This document shows positions 8,658 through 16,938 of a stretch of DNA of 64,000 nt, piece after piece. A program made the position numbers and the translations under genes. Location of the stretch: positions 62,001 through 126,000 of the forward strand of contig JBAZWL010000012.1 of assembly GCA_041660405.1 (NCBI GenBank), read 5' to 3'. Position 1 is the first letter of the stretch, and each line of letters opens with the position of its first letter. Source of the stretch: Taibaiella sp041660405 (GTDB lineage Bacteria > Bacteroidota > Bacteroidia > Chitinophagales > Chitinophagaceae). The notes beneath the pieces are model-generated. The model searched no databases. It had not been told where the DNA came from and saw only the letters and a list, made by a program, of their open reading frames with translations.

Positions 8658-9887
8658 ATGAAAAAGATCTGCTCATTAACAGCGACGGCTTTAGTCGCAT
8701 CTTCAATGACATTTGGCGGCAGTTTTCAGCTCAACCTTCAGGGAATAAGGCAAACTGCGATGGGTGGTACCGGAGTAGCATGGCCCTGGGATGCATCCAC
8801 TATATTTTTTAATCCCGGAGGTATATCAAGACTTAAAGGAATACAGGCTTATGGCAGTATAAATATAGTGACACCTAACGTCAAATTCGTTCAGACACCT
8901 ACGGGGGGCTATTCGGCCGAAACGGAGTCGCACACTACTACTCCTTTTGCTGTTTATGTTGGTGGGCCTATAAAGAAAGATAGTAAAATTGGTGTTGGTG
9001 TTGGTATATACACTCCGTTTGGTAGCAGTGCTCATTGGGGTAATACCTGGACCGGCAGATATGTTGTGGAATCTATTTCACTTAAAAGTATTTTTATACA
9101 ACCTACAGTGAGTTATGCTATCAATGATATGATTTCGGTAGGAGCCGGATTTGTATATGCTTTTGGTAGTGTGGATATAGAGAAAGCTATCCCCGTTCAG
9201 GACGTAAATGGGAATGGTGGCCAGGCAAAGCTTGAAGGTAATGCGAATGGTGTAGGCTTTAATCTCGGGGTGCAGATCAAAGCTACAGAAGATCTGCAGT
9301 TTGGAGTATCTTATCGTTCTAAAGTAAAGATGAATGTAAAGGATGGCGATGCTACATTTACAGTGCCAACATCACTTGCAGGTAATTTTCCCAATACGAC
9401 ATTTGACTCTAAACTTCCATTACCTGAAATACTGACCATGGGAGTTGGTTATAAATTTACTCCTGATTTTATGATGCAGGCAGACGTAGTAGTTGCCGGA
9501 TGGAAAACGTACGATTCATTGAGTTTTGATTTTGCAGAAAACAAATCTGTTCAGGATACACATGACCCGCGCTCTTATAAAAATACAGTGGCTTTCCGTT
9601 TAGGTGCTCATTATGATATCAATGATCAATTTGCTGTAATGGCCGGTGGCGCTTATGATCCTACACCTACACAAGATAATTTGTTATCGCCGGATGCTGT
9701 AGATGGTAACCGTCTTACCTTGTCCTGTGGAGCTACTTATCAGCCTTTGCCGAGATTGAGTATCATGGCAGCTCTGAATTATACTACTACGCCGAGACGC
9801 ACGGTGTCTTATGATCCTGCTAATCTTCAAGGTGCTTACCAAATCAAAAGTTTGTTGCCCGCAATTGGTATTTCGTACACTTTTTAA
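8658..9887 (+). CDS. OmpP1/FadL-family outer-membrane transporter
   Basis: 409 residues with an N-terminal signal peptide (MKKICSLTATALVASSMTFGG). FadL-type hallmarks follow: an N-terminal hatch segment with QGIRQTAMGGTGVAWPWDAST and FFNPGGIS (the classical NPA is NPG here). After these come alternating beta strands such as IGVGVGIYTPFGSS, YAINDMISVGAGFVYAFG and QFGVSYRSK, ending with an aromatic strand (IGISYTF) as expected for a barrel C-terminus. It should let long-chain fatty acids or other hydrophobic molecules cross the outer membrane. Its place directly after fadN-fadA-fadE supports a role in fatty-acid uptake. The next gene starts 21 bases downstream, probably in one transcript. Confidence 0.88.
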   Translation: MKKICSLTATALVASSMTFGGSFQLNLQGIRQTAMGGTGVAWPWDASTIFFNPGGISRLKGIQAYGSINIVTPNVKFVQTPTGGYSAETESHTTTPFAVYVGGPIKKDSKIGVGVGIYTPFGSSAHWGNTWTGRYVVESISLKSIFIQPTVSYAINDMISVGAGFVYAFGSVDIEKAIPVQDVNGNGGQAKLEGNANGVGFNLGVQIKATEDLQFGVSYRSKVKMNVKDGDATFTVPTSLAGNFPNTTFDSKLPLPEILTMGVGYKFTPDFMMQADVVVAGWKTYDSLSFDFAENKSVQDTHDPRSYKNTVAFRLGAHYDINDQFAVMAGGAYDPTPTQDNLLSPDAVDGNRLTLSCGATYQPLPRLSIMAALNYTTTPRRTVSYDPANLQGAYQIKSLLPAIGISYTF

Positions 9888-9908
9888 TCGCACATTAAAC
9901 ATTAGAAC

Positions 9909-11228
9909 ATGAAAAAGTCATATTTCATTATAGCAGCAATGGCTGCGATTACGATTACCTCCTGCAAATCTAAAATTGAACCGGATGTACCTTCAGCAGG
10001 TGAAGCCAATTTTACTAAATATGTTGCTATAGGAAATTCCCTTACCGCGGGATTTGCTGATGGTACATTATACAAAAGCGGGCAAGAAAGTTCTTATCCC
10101 AATATGCTTGCAGGACAATTCCAATTAGTAGGAGGTGGTGCGTTCAAACAACCTTTACTGAACGATAACGCCGGATGGCCTACATTAAAACGTGTACTTG
10201 GGATAAAGGCAAATTGCGCAACAGGTGTGCCTGGCCTAAGCCCCGTATTGTTTAGCGGAACGCCTGATGCAAGCAACGCTAACAATATATCTGCCGCCGG
10301 GCCTTACAATAATCTGGGTGTTCCAGGCATCAGATGTATCGATTATGGATTTCCTGGTTATGGTTCTTTGAATCCATATTCAGCCCGCTTTTTTACAGAT
10401 GCGCAGAAGGCAGGTACACCAATGGCCGTGGCTTTGGGGTCACAAGCTACATTTTTTACTTGCTGGTTGGGTAATAATGACGTGTTGGGTTATGCAACGG
10501 GTGGTGGTGAAGGCGCTGCCAGCGGTATTGTTCCAGGTGATATTTCACCCGTTGCAACTTTTAAAGCTGTTTACGATGGGTTGATTGATGGTATGACGGC
10601 CAATGGAGCCAAAGGGGCTTTGATGACGATTCCTGATGTAAGCGCGACGCCATTTTTTACAACTATTCCTGCAAAGGGATTGCCATTAACCAGGCAAGGA
10701 CAAGTCGATTCATTGAATGCAGCATACAATGGTACTGGCATTACATTCTCTTTAGGTGCCAATTTTTTTGTTATAGCTGATGCTACTGTCGTTCCTTTTG
10801 GTTTTCGTCAGGCAAAGGCCGGAGAATTTATTTTGCTGACAGCAAGCGATTCTATTACTTGTGGCGGTTGGGGATCAAAGAAACCAATACCTGAAGCTTA
10901 TACCTTAACTGCGGATGAAGTAGCCAATGTGGTAAATGCAACGAATGCATTTAATCAAATTATTACGGATAATGCTACAGAGCATGGACTGGCCCTAGTA
11001 GATATGAATGCGTATATAAAATCGTTAGTCTCAGGCATTACCTGGAATGGAGTAAGCTATACAGCCACCTTTGTTACTGGTGGTGCGTTTTCATTAGATG
11101 GCATACATCTTACCCCAAGAGGTTATGCACTTGCAGCCAATGAAATTTTAAGAGTGGTCAATCAACACTATAAGGCTAGTATTCCTGCTGTTGATATCAA
11201 TAAATATAACGGGATTTTATTTCCGTAA
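9909..11228 (+). CDS. SGNH/GDSL-family hydrolase lipoprotein
   Basis: 439 residues. The lipoprotein signal peptide ends ITITSC (lipid-attached Cys at about 19), so the protein is probably anchored in the outer membrane. GDSL/SGNH block I is AIGNSLTAGF with the catalytic Ser, block III is WLGNNDVLG with the oxyanion Asn, and block V is SLDGIHLTPRGYA with the Asp-x-x-His pair near the C-terminus. The substrate cannot be read from the sequence. Its position 21 bases behind the FadL-type porin suggests a lipase or esterase that releases fatty acids at the surface for uptake, which would link it to the fad genes upstream. Confidence 0.85.
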   Translation: MKKSYFIIAAMAAITITSCKSKIEPDVPSAGEANFTKYVAIGNSLTAGFADGTLYKSGQESSYPNMLAGQFQLVGGGAFKQPLLNDNAGWPTLKRVLGIKANCATGVPGLSPVLFSGTPDASNANNISAAGPYNNLGVPGIRCIDYGFPGYGSLNPYSARFFTDAQKAGTPMAVALGSQATFFTCWLGNNDVLGYATGGGEGAASGIVPGDISPVATFKAVYDGLIDGMTANGAKGALMTIPDVSATPFFTTIPAKGLPLTRQGQVDSLNAAYNGTGITFSLGANFFVIADATVVPFGFRQAKAGEFILLTASDSITCGGWGSKKPIPEAYTLTADEVANVVNATNAFNQIITDNATEHGLALVDMNAYIKSLVSGITWNGVSYTATFVTGGAFSLDGIHLTPRGYALAANEILRVVNQHYKASIPAVDINKYNGILFP

Positions 11229-11240
11229 ACCGGAAGATAA

Positions 11241-11340
11241 TTAGCAGTTGGCAATTGGCAGTAGGCAAAAGGATGTTAGACAACTACCTACTGCCAATTG
11301 AAAACTTAATTATCCCCAACTTCAATACCCAATACCATTT
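11241..11340 (+). repeat. Intergenic word repeat with 14-bp hairpin
   Basis: CAATTGGCAGTAGG (11252-11265) pairs perfectly with CCTACTGCCAATTG (11287-11300) across a 21-base loop, and the left arm is preceded by a degenerate copy (AGCAGTTGG). The block ends with CTTCAATACCCAATACC, the same words seen before fadN and fadE. The GGCAATTGGC-type words recur at 22648-22740. Confidence 0.55.
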
Positions 11341-11343
11341 ATA

Positions 11344-11796
11344 ATGGAAAAGATATTTCTTGAAACAAAAGTAATGTGGTCGCAGATTGATGCCAACATG
11401 CATTTAAGGCATAGCGCCTATGCTGATTTTGCTGCACAGGCAAGGGTAGAAATGTTGGAGAGTTTGGGGATGACAGCAGCAGTAATGAATGAGCACAAGC
11501 TCGGCCCTATCCTGTTCAGGGAAGAAACAGTGTATCTGCGGGAAGTACGCCCGGGAGATATCGTAAAAGTTACCTGTAGCCTAAGTAAGTGCAGGGAAGA
11601 TGGCTCACGTTGGTCTTTTATTCAAAAGATATATAGGGGAGATAATGTAGAGGCGGCTAAAATTACTGTTGACGGTGCGTGGATTGATATGGGTAAAAGA
11701 AAATTAACGGCTCCCCCGAAAGATTTTAATCAACGCTTCCTGGAACAATTGCCCAGAACAGAAAATTTTATTCTGGAACCGGTATCCGGCTTATAA
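11344..11796 (+). CDS. Acyl-CoA thioesterase, 4HBT hotdog fold
   Basis: 150 residues of the YbgC/4-hydroxybenzoyl-CoA thioesterase type. The catalytic-loop Asp sits in MWSQIDANMHLRHSAYADF, followed by the long hotdog helix ARVEMLESLGM. The strands PILFREETVYLREVRPGDIVKV and SRWSFIQKIYRGD then complete the fold, and the latter part would bind the CoA moiety. It probably hydrolyses acyl-CoA in the cytoplasm; chain length cannot be told. It is followed 9 bases later by a second hotdog protein, so the two are likely co-transcribed and functionally linked. Confidence 0.85.
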   Translation: MEKIFLETKVMWSQIDANMHLRHSAYADFAAQARVEMLESLGMTAAVMNEHKLGPILFREETVYLREVRPGDIVKVTCSLSKCREDGSRWSFIQKIYRGDNVEAAKITVDGAWIDMGKRKLTAPPKDFNQRFLEQLPRTENFILEPVSGL

Positions 11797-11805
11797 AATC
11801 ATAAC

Positions 11806-12312
11806 ATGAACCGACTGCAGCAACAGGTACAAAAGGCGAAGGATTCAAAATTCCATCTTTGGTTGTTGAACACGATCTTGCTTCGAACTGTGCCTTTTAA
11901 TAAGCCGCATGGACTTAAAGTTGTTCATATCGGAGATGATGATCTGATTATTGAAGCGAAAAATATCAGACCAAACCAGAATCATATCAAAGGTATTCAT
12001 GCTTGTCTGTTGGCTACTTTATGTGAATACGTTTCCGGATTAAGCCTTTTACTGAAGCTGGATCCGAAGGACTACCGGATTATCCTGAAGAATATCAATA
12101 TGACTTATCATTACCAGGCTAAGAAAAATGTGAGCGCAATCTTTAGCTTACCTCCTGATTTTTTCACTGAAGAAATATTAAACCCATTGCAAAGTGCAGA
12201 AGCTATTTTTAAAGAGTTTACTATCGATATTTATGATGAGGATCAGAATCATATTTGTACAGGATTGATCAACTGGCAAATCAAATCGTGGAAAAATGTA
12301 AAGACGAAGTAG
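11806..12312 (+). CDS. DUF4442-type hotdog protein (putative thioesterase)
   Basis: 168 residues resembling the DUF4442 family, a hotdog-fold group related to thioesterases. The recognisable core is IRPNQNHIKGIHACLLATLCEYVSGL, where His/Glu residues line the active-site helix, followed by strands around RIILKNINMTYHYQAK and the C-terminal strand ICTGLINWQIKSW. The activity is not established for the family. The 9-base spacing from the 4HBT thioesterase and the surrounding lipid genes suggest a role in acyl-CoA or acyl-ACP turnover. Confidence 0.7.
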   Translation: MNRLQQQVQKAKDSKFHLWLLNTILLRTVPFNKPHGLKVVHIGDDDLIIEAKNIRPNQNHIKGIHACLLATLCEYVSGLSLLLKLDPKDYRIILKNINMTYHYQAKKNVSAIFSLPPDFFTEEILNPLQSAEAIFKEFTIDIYDEDQNHICTGLINWQIKSWKNVKTK

Positions 12313-12364
12313 ATAAAATAATAGCGCTAAACATTTCAATTTTTCAATCTTTAATTTTCAAACT

Positions 12365-12817
12365 ATGTTCAAGAAATTATCCATGCTGGCTATGTTTACC
12401 ATGGCTATTTTACTGGTTTCAGTAAAATTTGCATCTGCGCAGAAAGATAAAATAGAAGGCTTCTGGCTTAACCAGGAAAAGGAAGCAAAAGTTGAAATAT
12501 ACAAAGCTAAGAATGGCAAATTTTATGGTAAGATCGTGTGGCTTAAAGAACCTGACAGGGACGGAAAGCCTAAAACGGATATCAACAACCCAAAAGAGAA
12601 TTTAAGATCGCAGCCGGTTATCGGTTTATTGATACTTAAAGGGTTTAATAAAGATGGAGAAAAGGTCTATGAAGATGGTACCGTTTATGATCCTAAAAAT
12701 GGTAAAACTTACAGCTGCAAAATTACTTATGAAAATGCCAATACTTTATCCATTCGGGGATATGTTGGTATATCCATGCTGGGACGGACCACAACCTGGA
12801 CCAGAACAACACCATAG
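12365..12817 (+). CDS. DUF2147 secreted protein
   Basis: 150 residues with a signal peptide (MFKKLSMLAMFTMAILLVSVKFASA, then Q). The mature part shows the DUF2147 pattern: EGFWLNQEKEAKVEIYKAKNG, FYGKIVWLKEP, then VIGLLILKGF, YEDGTVYDPKNGKTYSCKI and ending RTTTWTR. The family folds as a small lipocalin-like barrel and its function is unknown. It is likely periplasmic. Position within a run of lipid genes suggests, but does not prove, a lipid-linked role. Confidence 0.8.
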   Translation: MFKKLSMLAMFTMAILLVSVKFASAQKDKIEGFWLNQEKEAKVEIYKAKNGKFYGKIVWLKEPDRDGKPKTDINNPKENLRSQPVIGLLILKGFNKDGEKVYEDGTVYDPKNGKTYSCKITYENANTLSIRGYVGISMLGRTTTWTRTTP

Positions 12818-12867
12818 TGCATTAAATAAATATTCAACAAGTACTTACAACATTAAAAGAGAGCCAA

Positions 12868-13128
12868 TTGACACTAACAGAAATATTTGAAGAATCAGTC
12901 GCGGCAAGCAAAACATTATCTCAAAAACCGGATAATGATATTTTGCTGAAATTGTACAGTTTATACAAACAGGCGACTGCCGGAAATGCGCCAGCAGAGG
13001 GCGGATACGGTATGTTTGATTTTGTAGGAAAAGCAAAACATGACGCATGGACGAAATTGACCGGAATTACCCGGGAAGATGCCATGCAGCAGTATGTTGA
13101 TCTTGTAACTAAACTGCGCCAGCCTTAA
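12868..13128 (+). CDS. Acyl-CoA-binding protein (ACBP)
   Basis: 86 residues, the normal length of the four-helix ACBP fold. Ligand-binding signatures are LLKLYSLYKQATAGN (Tyr and Lys contacting CoA), GMFDFVGKAKHDAWTKL, and the last helix ITREDAMQQYVDLVTKL. It binds long-chain acyl-CoA in the cytoplasm, buffering and delivering it to enzymes. The start is TTG at 12868, preceded by AAAAGAGAG, one of the few clear ribosome-binding sites here; no ATG is available for a full-length protein. It is a typical eukaryotic-type protein that also occurs in some bacteria, and fits the beta-oxidation neighbourhood. Confidence 0.9.
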   Translation: MTLTEIFEESVAASKTLSQKPDNDILLKLYSLYKQATAGNAPAEGGYGMFDFVGKAKHDAWTKLTGITREDAMQQYVDLVTKLRQP

Positions 13129-13232
13129 TATCTGATGATTATAGTTTATCGGCATATTGCTGTTGTCATTAATTATACGCGGTTAACAGATTCTTGGCTA
13201 TCTTCGTGTCCACTAACAATTTAAGGAGATCA

Positions 13233-14294
13233 ATGTCTATTATTATTTCCGGTACCGGAAGGTATCTGCCAGAGCTCATAGTCGATGAAAAGGAATTTTT
13301 AAATCATGAATTCTATAACGCTGACAAGTCAAGAATTGATCAAGCTAATGAAAGAATAATCAGTAAGTTCAAAAGTATTACCGGTATAGAACAGAGACGA
13401 TATGCAAGACCGGATCAGATGTCGTCAGATATGGGAACCATTGCTGCCGAGCTTGCTATCAAAGATGCTGGAATCGATCCTGAAACATTAGATGGTATTA
13501 TAGCAGCGCATAATTATGGGAACATTCCTTCGGGCAAATCGCAATCGGATACAGTACCTTCGATAGCATCCAGGATAAAACATAATTTGCGCATTAAAAA
13601 TCCCAATTGCGTAGCCTTCGATGTCTTATTTGGCTGCCCCGGCTGGATTGAAGGAATGATTATTGCACATCAGTTTTTACAAAATGGTGCTGCAAAAAAA
13701 TACCTTGTTGTTGGTACCGAAACATTATCCAGAGTTGTTGATCCGCACGATAGAGATTCCATGATATATGCTGATGGTGCAGGTGCTTCCGTATTAGAAT
13801 ATGTTGAAGGTAGCGAAAGTGGCATACTAAGTATGTCCCATCAATCGCATACTCTTGATGAAACCTATTACCTCTATTTCGGAGAATCTTTTAAAGAAGG
13901 CTATACTCCTGAAACGAAATACATAAAGATGCTGGGCCGTAAGATATATGAGTTTGCCTTGATCTATGTTCCCTTAGCTATGAAAGATTGCCTGGATAAA
14001 TCAGGTGTGGATATATCTGAAGTAAAAAAAGTATTTCTGCACCAGGCGAATGGTAAAATGGATGATGCCATTATCGATCGCTTTTATAAATTGTATGATA
14101 AAGAGATGCCGAAGGATGTAATGCCTATGACTATTCATTACCTCGGCAACAGTTCAGTAGCAACAGTGCCTACACTATTCGATCTTGTGCGTAAAGGTGA
14201 TTTTGAAGGCCAGAATATACAGAAGGGCGATGTTGTCATATTCGCATCAGTAGGTGCAGGTATGAATATTAACGCTATAACATACCGGGTATAA
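13233..14294 (+). CDS. 3-oxoacyl-ACP synthase III-family protein
   Basis: Condensing enzyme of the KAS III (FabH-like) family, about 353 residues. The triad is Cys in FDVLFGCPGWIEGM, His in VFLHQANGKMDDAI, and Asn in HYLGNSSVATVP. A TTG 39 bases upstream would add AIFVSTNNLRRS, but the ATG at 13233 has AAGGAG just before it and begins MSIIISGTGRYLPE, the natural FabH N-terminus. It may condense acyl-CoA with malonyl-ACP, or be a KAS III relative in a special lipid pathway. A second, more distant KAS III-like gene is at 51754-52881 on the other strand. Confidence 0.85.
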   Translation: MSIIISGTGRYLPELIVDEKEFLNHEFYNADKSRIDQANERIISKFKSITGIEQRRYARPDQMSSDMGTIAAELAIKDAGIDPETLDGIIAAHNYGNIPSGKSQSDTVPSIASRIKHNLRIKNPNCVAFDVLFGCPGWIEGMIIAHQFLQNGAAKKYLVVGTETLSRVVDPHDRDSMIYADGAGASVLEYVEGSESGILSMSHQSHTLDETYYLYFGESFKEGYTPETKYIKMLGRKIYEFALIYVPLAMKDCLDKSGVDISEVKKVFLHQANGKMDDAIIDRFYKLYDKEMPKDVMPMTIHYLGNSSVATVPTLFDLVRKGDFEGQNIQKGDVVIFASVGAGMNINAITYRV

Positions 14295-14339
14295 CAGCCT
14301 TCCCGAAAACACCAATTTCAAACCATTAATTCCCTGACC

Positions 14340-15161
14340 ATGCCTGCATTTCAAAACAGAACTTTCTTTATTACCGGTGCAAGTCGTGGCATAGGGAAAG
14401 CTATCGCCTTAAAGCTTGCTGCTGAAGGTGCAAATATTGTGGTTGTGGCCAAATCCGTAACCGAACATCCCAAGCTGGGAGGTACAATATTTTCTGCTGC
14501 AGAAGAAATAGAGCAAGCTGGTGGTAAAGCACTTGCTGTGGAATGTGATATCCGGAATGAGGAAATGATTATTAATGCTGTAGCTAAAGCTGCCGAGCAC
14601 TTTGGTGGTATAGATGCAGTGATCAATAACGCATCTGCTATTTTCCTTACTAATACCGAGGATACGGAAAGTAAACGTTTTGACCTCATGCATGATATTA
14701 ATGTGCGCGGAACATTCCTGGTAACCAAACACTGCCTGCCTCATTTGCTTCGTTCTAAGAATGCACATATACTTACCTTATCTCCTCCCATTGACCTTGA
14801 CCCTAAATGGCTGGGCGCTCATGTTGCTTATACGCTAAGCAAGTACAATATGACCATGATGGCTATGGGATGGGCACAGGAATTTAAGCAGGATCAGATC
14901 TCTTCTAATTCACTATGGCCGGTTACTACCATTGCCACCGCAGCTGTAAATAATTTGTTGGGTGGCGAAGCTTTAATGCAACGTAGCCGTACTACTGATA
15001 TTATTGCAGATGCTGTTTTTTATATTATGCAGCAGGGGTCAGGTAAACTTACTGGTAGACAATTGCTGGATGAAGTTATTTTAAAAGAAGCTGGTGTGGT
15101 TGACTTTGATCAATATGCTGTTGCTCCTGGTAAAGGATTACAAAAGGACCTTTTCCTATAG
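14340..15161 (+). CDS. SDR-family oxidoreductase, HSDL2-like
   Basis: 273-residue short-chain dehydrogenase. The NAD(P) site is TGASRGIG near 12-19, NNAS near 97, and the catalytic Tyr-x-x-x-Lys is YTLSK near 162-166. The insertion GGTIFSAAEEIEQAGGKAL after strand 2 is typical of the HSDL2 group (hydroxysteroid dehydrogenase-like 2), linked to fatty-acid metabolism in animals. The usual Ser of the triad lies in the LTLSPP stretch. This protein has only the SDR domain, without the C-terminal sterol-carrier domain of animal HSDL2. Its substrate is unknown; the neighbours suggest an acyl-derived hydroxy or keto compound. Confidence 0.82.
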   Translation: MPAFQNRTFFITGASRGIGKAIALKLAAEGANIVVVAKSVTEHPKLGGTIFSAAEEIEQAGGKALAVECDIRNEEMIINAVAKAAEHFGGIDAVINNASAIFLTNTEDTESKRFDLMHDINVRGTFLVTKHCLPHLLRSKNAHILTLSPPIDLDPKWLGAHVAYTLSKYNMTMMAMGWAQEFKQDQISSNSLWPVTTIATAAVNNLLGGEALMQRSRTTDIIADAVFYIMQQGSGKLTGRQLLDEVILKEAGVVDFDQYAVAPGKGLQKDLFL

Positions 15162-15210
15162 TATTTTTCATTGCTAAAAAGGGTACTTTTACCACCTAAA
15201 AAATATCAGA

Positions 15211-16026
15211 ATGTCGGTACATAGCGAAGTAAAACGCGTAACCACACATACGTTACAAAAAATGAAAGATCGCGGGGAAAAGATCTCCATGCTTACGGCT
15301 TACGATTTTTCTTTTACCAAAATATTTGACGAAGCAGGTATAGATATTCTGCTTGTAGGTGATTCTGCCTCCAATGTAATAGCAGGGCATGAAACCACAT
15401 TGCCCATTACACTGGATCAAATGATCTTTCTCGCATCCAGTGTAGTACGAGCAGCGCAAAGGTGTTTTGTAATCTGTGATCTGCCCTTTGGTACTTATCA
15501 GGGTAATAGTAAGGAAGCATTGAATTCTTCTATAAGAATCATGAAAGAATCTGGCTCACACGCAGTGAAGCTCGAGGGTGGAGTAGAGGTGTGTGAATCT
15601 ATTTCCCGTATTGTTTCTGCCGGTATCCCGGTAATGGCGCATTTGGGACTTACACCACAATCTATCTATCAATTCGGAACGTATAGTGTAAGAGCGAAAG
15701 AAGAAGAAGAAGCCGAACAGCTGATTAAAAATGCGCATGCTGTACAGGAAGCCGGTGCTTTTGCAGTAGTACTGGAAAAGATACCTGCAACACTTGGTAA
15801 AAGAGTAGCGGAAGAATTAAAAATACCGGTAATAGGCATAGGTGCAGGCATGTATGTAGATGGACAAGTGTTGGTGATGCATGATATGCTGGGTATTACC
15901 AAAGATTTTTCACCAAGATTTTTACGCCGGTACATGGAACTTTATGATGGTATAAAGACCGCTACCGCGCAATATATTGCAGACGTAAAATCCAAAGATT
16001 TCCCCAACGAACAAGAACAATATTAA
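15211..16026 (+). CDS. panB: 3-methyl-2-oxobutanoate hydroxymethyltransferase
   Basis: First enzyme of pantothenate (and so CoA) synthesis: transfers a hydroxymethyl group from methylene-tetrahydrofolate to 2-oxoisovalerate. 271 residues, normal for PanB. Signatures: MLTAYDFSFTKIFDEAGIDI, LLVGDSASNV (Mg-binding Asp), LPFGTYQ, AVKLEGG, VMAHLGLTPQSI, the catalytic Glu in VVLEKIP, and IGIGAG near 212. It starts 49 bases after the SDR gene and is closed by a terminator at 16047. CoA supply is consistent with the acyl-CoA genes upstream, although panB placement varies in this phylum. Confidence 0.95.
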   Translation: MSVHSEVKRVTTHTLQKMKDRGEKISMLTAYDFSFTKIFDEAGIDILLVGDSASNVIAGHETTLPITLDQMIFLASSVVRAAQRCFVICDLPFGTYQGNSKEALNSSIRIMKESGSHAVKLEGGVEVCESISRIVSAGIPVMAHLGLTPQSIYQFGTYSVRAKEEEEAEQLIKNAHAVQEAGAFAVVLEKIPATLGKRVAEELKIPVIGIGAGMYVDGQVLVMHDMLGITKDFSPRFLRRYMELYDGIKTATAQYIADVKSKDFPNEQEQY

Positions 16027-16046
16027 TGGTATTGATATAAATGTTG

Positions 16047-16073
16047 AGATGCGCAATTGCGCGTCTTTTTTTT
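16047..16073 (+). terminator. Rho-independent terminator of panB (GCGCAATTGCGC hairpin)
   Basis: AGATGCGCAA (16047-16056) pairs with TTGCGCGTCT (16057-16066) with one U-G wobble, followed by seven T. The core GCGCAATTGCGC is also the core of the palindrome after the topoisomerase gene at 29983, so this terminator belongs to the same small repeat family. Confidence 0.8.
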
Positions 16074-16075
16074 GA

Positions 16076-16133
16076 GTATTGTCATCAAGCTTTTCCAAAG
16101 TTTTTAAACTTTGGAAAAGCTTGATGACAATAC
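16076..16133. terminator. 58-base perfect hairpin between convergent genes
   Basis: A 28-base arm (16076-16103, beginning GTATTGTCATCAAGC) and its exact reverse complement (16106-16133) are separated by only two T. It lies between panB (plus) and the NTF2-like gene (minus), ending four bases before the latter's stop codon. It is probably a bidirectional terminator, but the perfect 28-bp match is longer than termination needs. Confidence 0.65.
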
Positions 16134-16137
16134 ATAT

Positions 16138-16506
16138 TTAGCCGTGATAAACCCTCGAAGCGATAATTTGCCCTTCTTCTATTTCCAATACTTCGGCAAT
16201 CAACATATCTTCCTCACCAGGTACTTGCCTGATATATTCCATAAACACACGATCATTATTTGCCGTAAGGCTCGTAACCTCATAATGCAGTTCAGGAAGC
16301 CGGACAAAGGCATCTTGCCACCAATCCCGTAACGCCTCTTTTCCCTTTACCAAGCCTTTGGTTTCTGGTCTTCTTATTTTTAGTTTAGGGCTAAAATGTT
16401 GTGCTTTATCGTGATACAAAGCAAGCAGGTCTTCAAGATTATGATCGTTGAAGGCAGCAAACCATTTCAATGCAATTTCTTCCAGTAGCATAATGTCGGT
16501 TATCAA
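16138..16506 (-). CDS. SnoaL/NTF2-like protein
   Basis: 122 residues with the NTF2-like cone fold pattern: WFAAFNDHNLEDLLALYHDKAQHFSPKL at the start, KEALRDWWQDAFVRLPELHYEV in the middle, and strands DRVFMEYIRQVPG and AEVLEIEEGQIIASRVYHG at the end. Proteins of this type bind or isomerise small molecules; the actual ligand cannot be told. The next gene (VOC) starts 28 bases upstream on the same strand, so the two and the hypothetical gene at 16939 may form a short operon. Confidence 0.8.
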   Translation of the reverse strand: MITDIMLLEEIALKWFAAFNDHNLEDLLALYHDKAQHFSPKLKIRRPETKGLVKGKEALRDWWQDAFVRLPELHYEVTSLTANNDRVFMEYIRQVPGEEDMLIAEVLEIEEGQIIASRVYHG

Positions 16507-16533
16507 TTTAATTTTGTCAAAATTATCTATAAA

Positions 16534-16923
16534 TTATATTTCGTAAAACTCAATAGGAAGATCGTCAGGATCGGCAATAAAGGTGAAGCGTTTACCGGTG
16601 ATCTCATCTGTTCTGACAGGCTCCGCAGTAATATTTTTCTGATGCAGAAGTGCAATAGTATCATCAAGATTATCTACCTCAAAAGCAAGGTGACGGAGGC
16701 CTGCAGCCTCCGGTCTGGAAGTTCTTTGAGGTGGTGAAGGAAAAGAAAACAGTTCAATAACATATACACCGTTAAGGGCAAGGTCAAGCTTGTAAGAATT
16801 TCTTTCTGCCCGGAATGTTTCCTTGATTATCGTCATACCCAGTACATCAGTATAAAACCGTTTTGACTGATTATAGTCAGAGCAAATAATAGCAATGTGA
16901 TGTATGCGATTGATGTTCAGCAT
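16534..16923 (-). CDS. VOC-family protein (glyoxalase I-like, YaeR type)
   Basis: 129 residues with the two beta-alpha-beta-beta-beta modules of the vicinal oxygen chelate fold: IHHIAIICSDYNQSKRFYTDVLGM, then GLRHLAFEVDNLDDTIALL and ITGKRFTFIADPDDLPIEFYEI. The metal-site His (INRIHHIAI), Glu (VIELFSF), His (LRHLAF) and Glu (IEFYE) are all present, so it is likely a metal enzyme related to lactoylglutathione lyase and E. coli YaeR. It probably detoxifies an aldehyde or a modified thiol. Confidence 0.82.
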   Translation of the reverse strand: MLNINRIHHIAIICSDYNQSKRFYTDVLGMTIIKETFRAERNSYKLDLALNGVYVIELFSFPSPPQRTSRPEAAGLRHLAFEVDNLDDTIALLHQKNITAEPVRTDEITGKRFTFIADPDDLPIEFYEI

Positions 16924-16938
16924 GATTGGCAGAGACTA

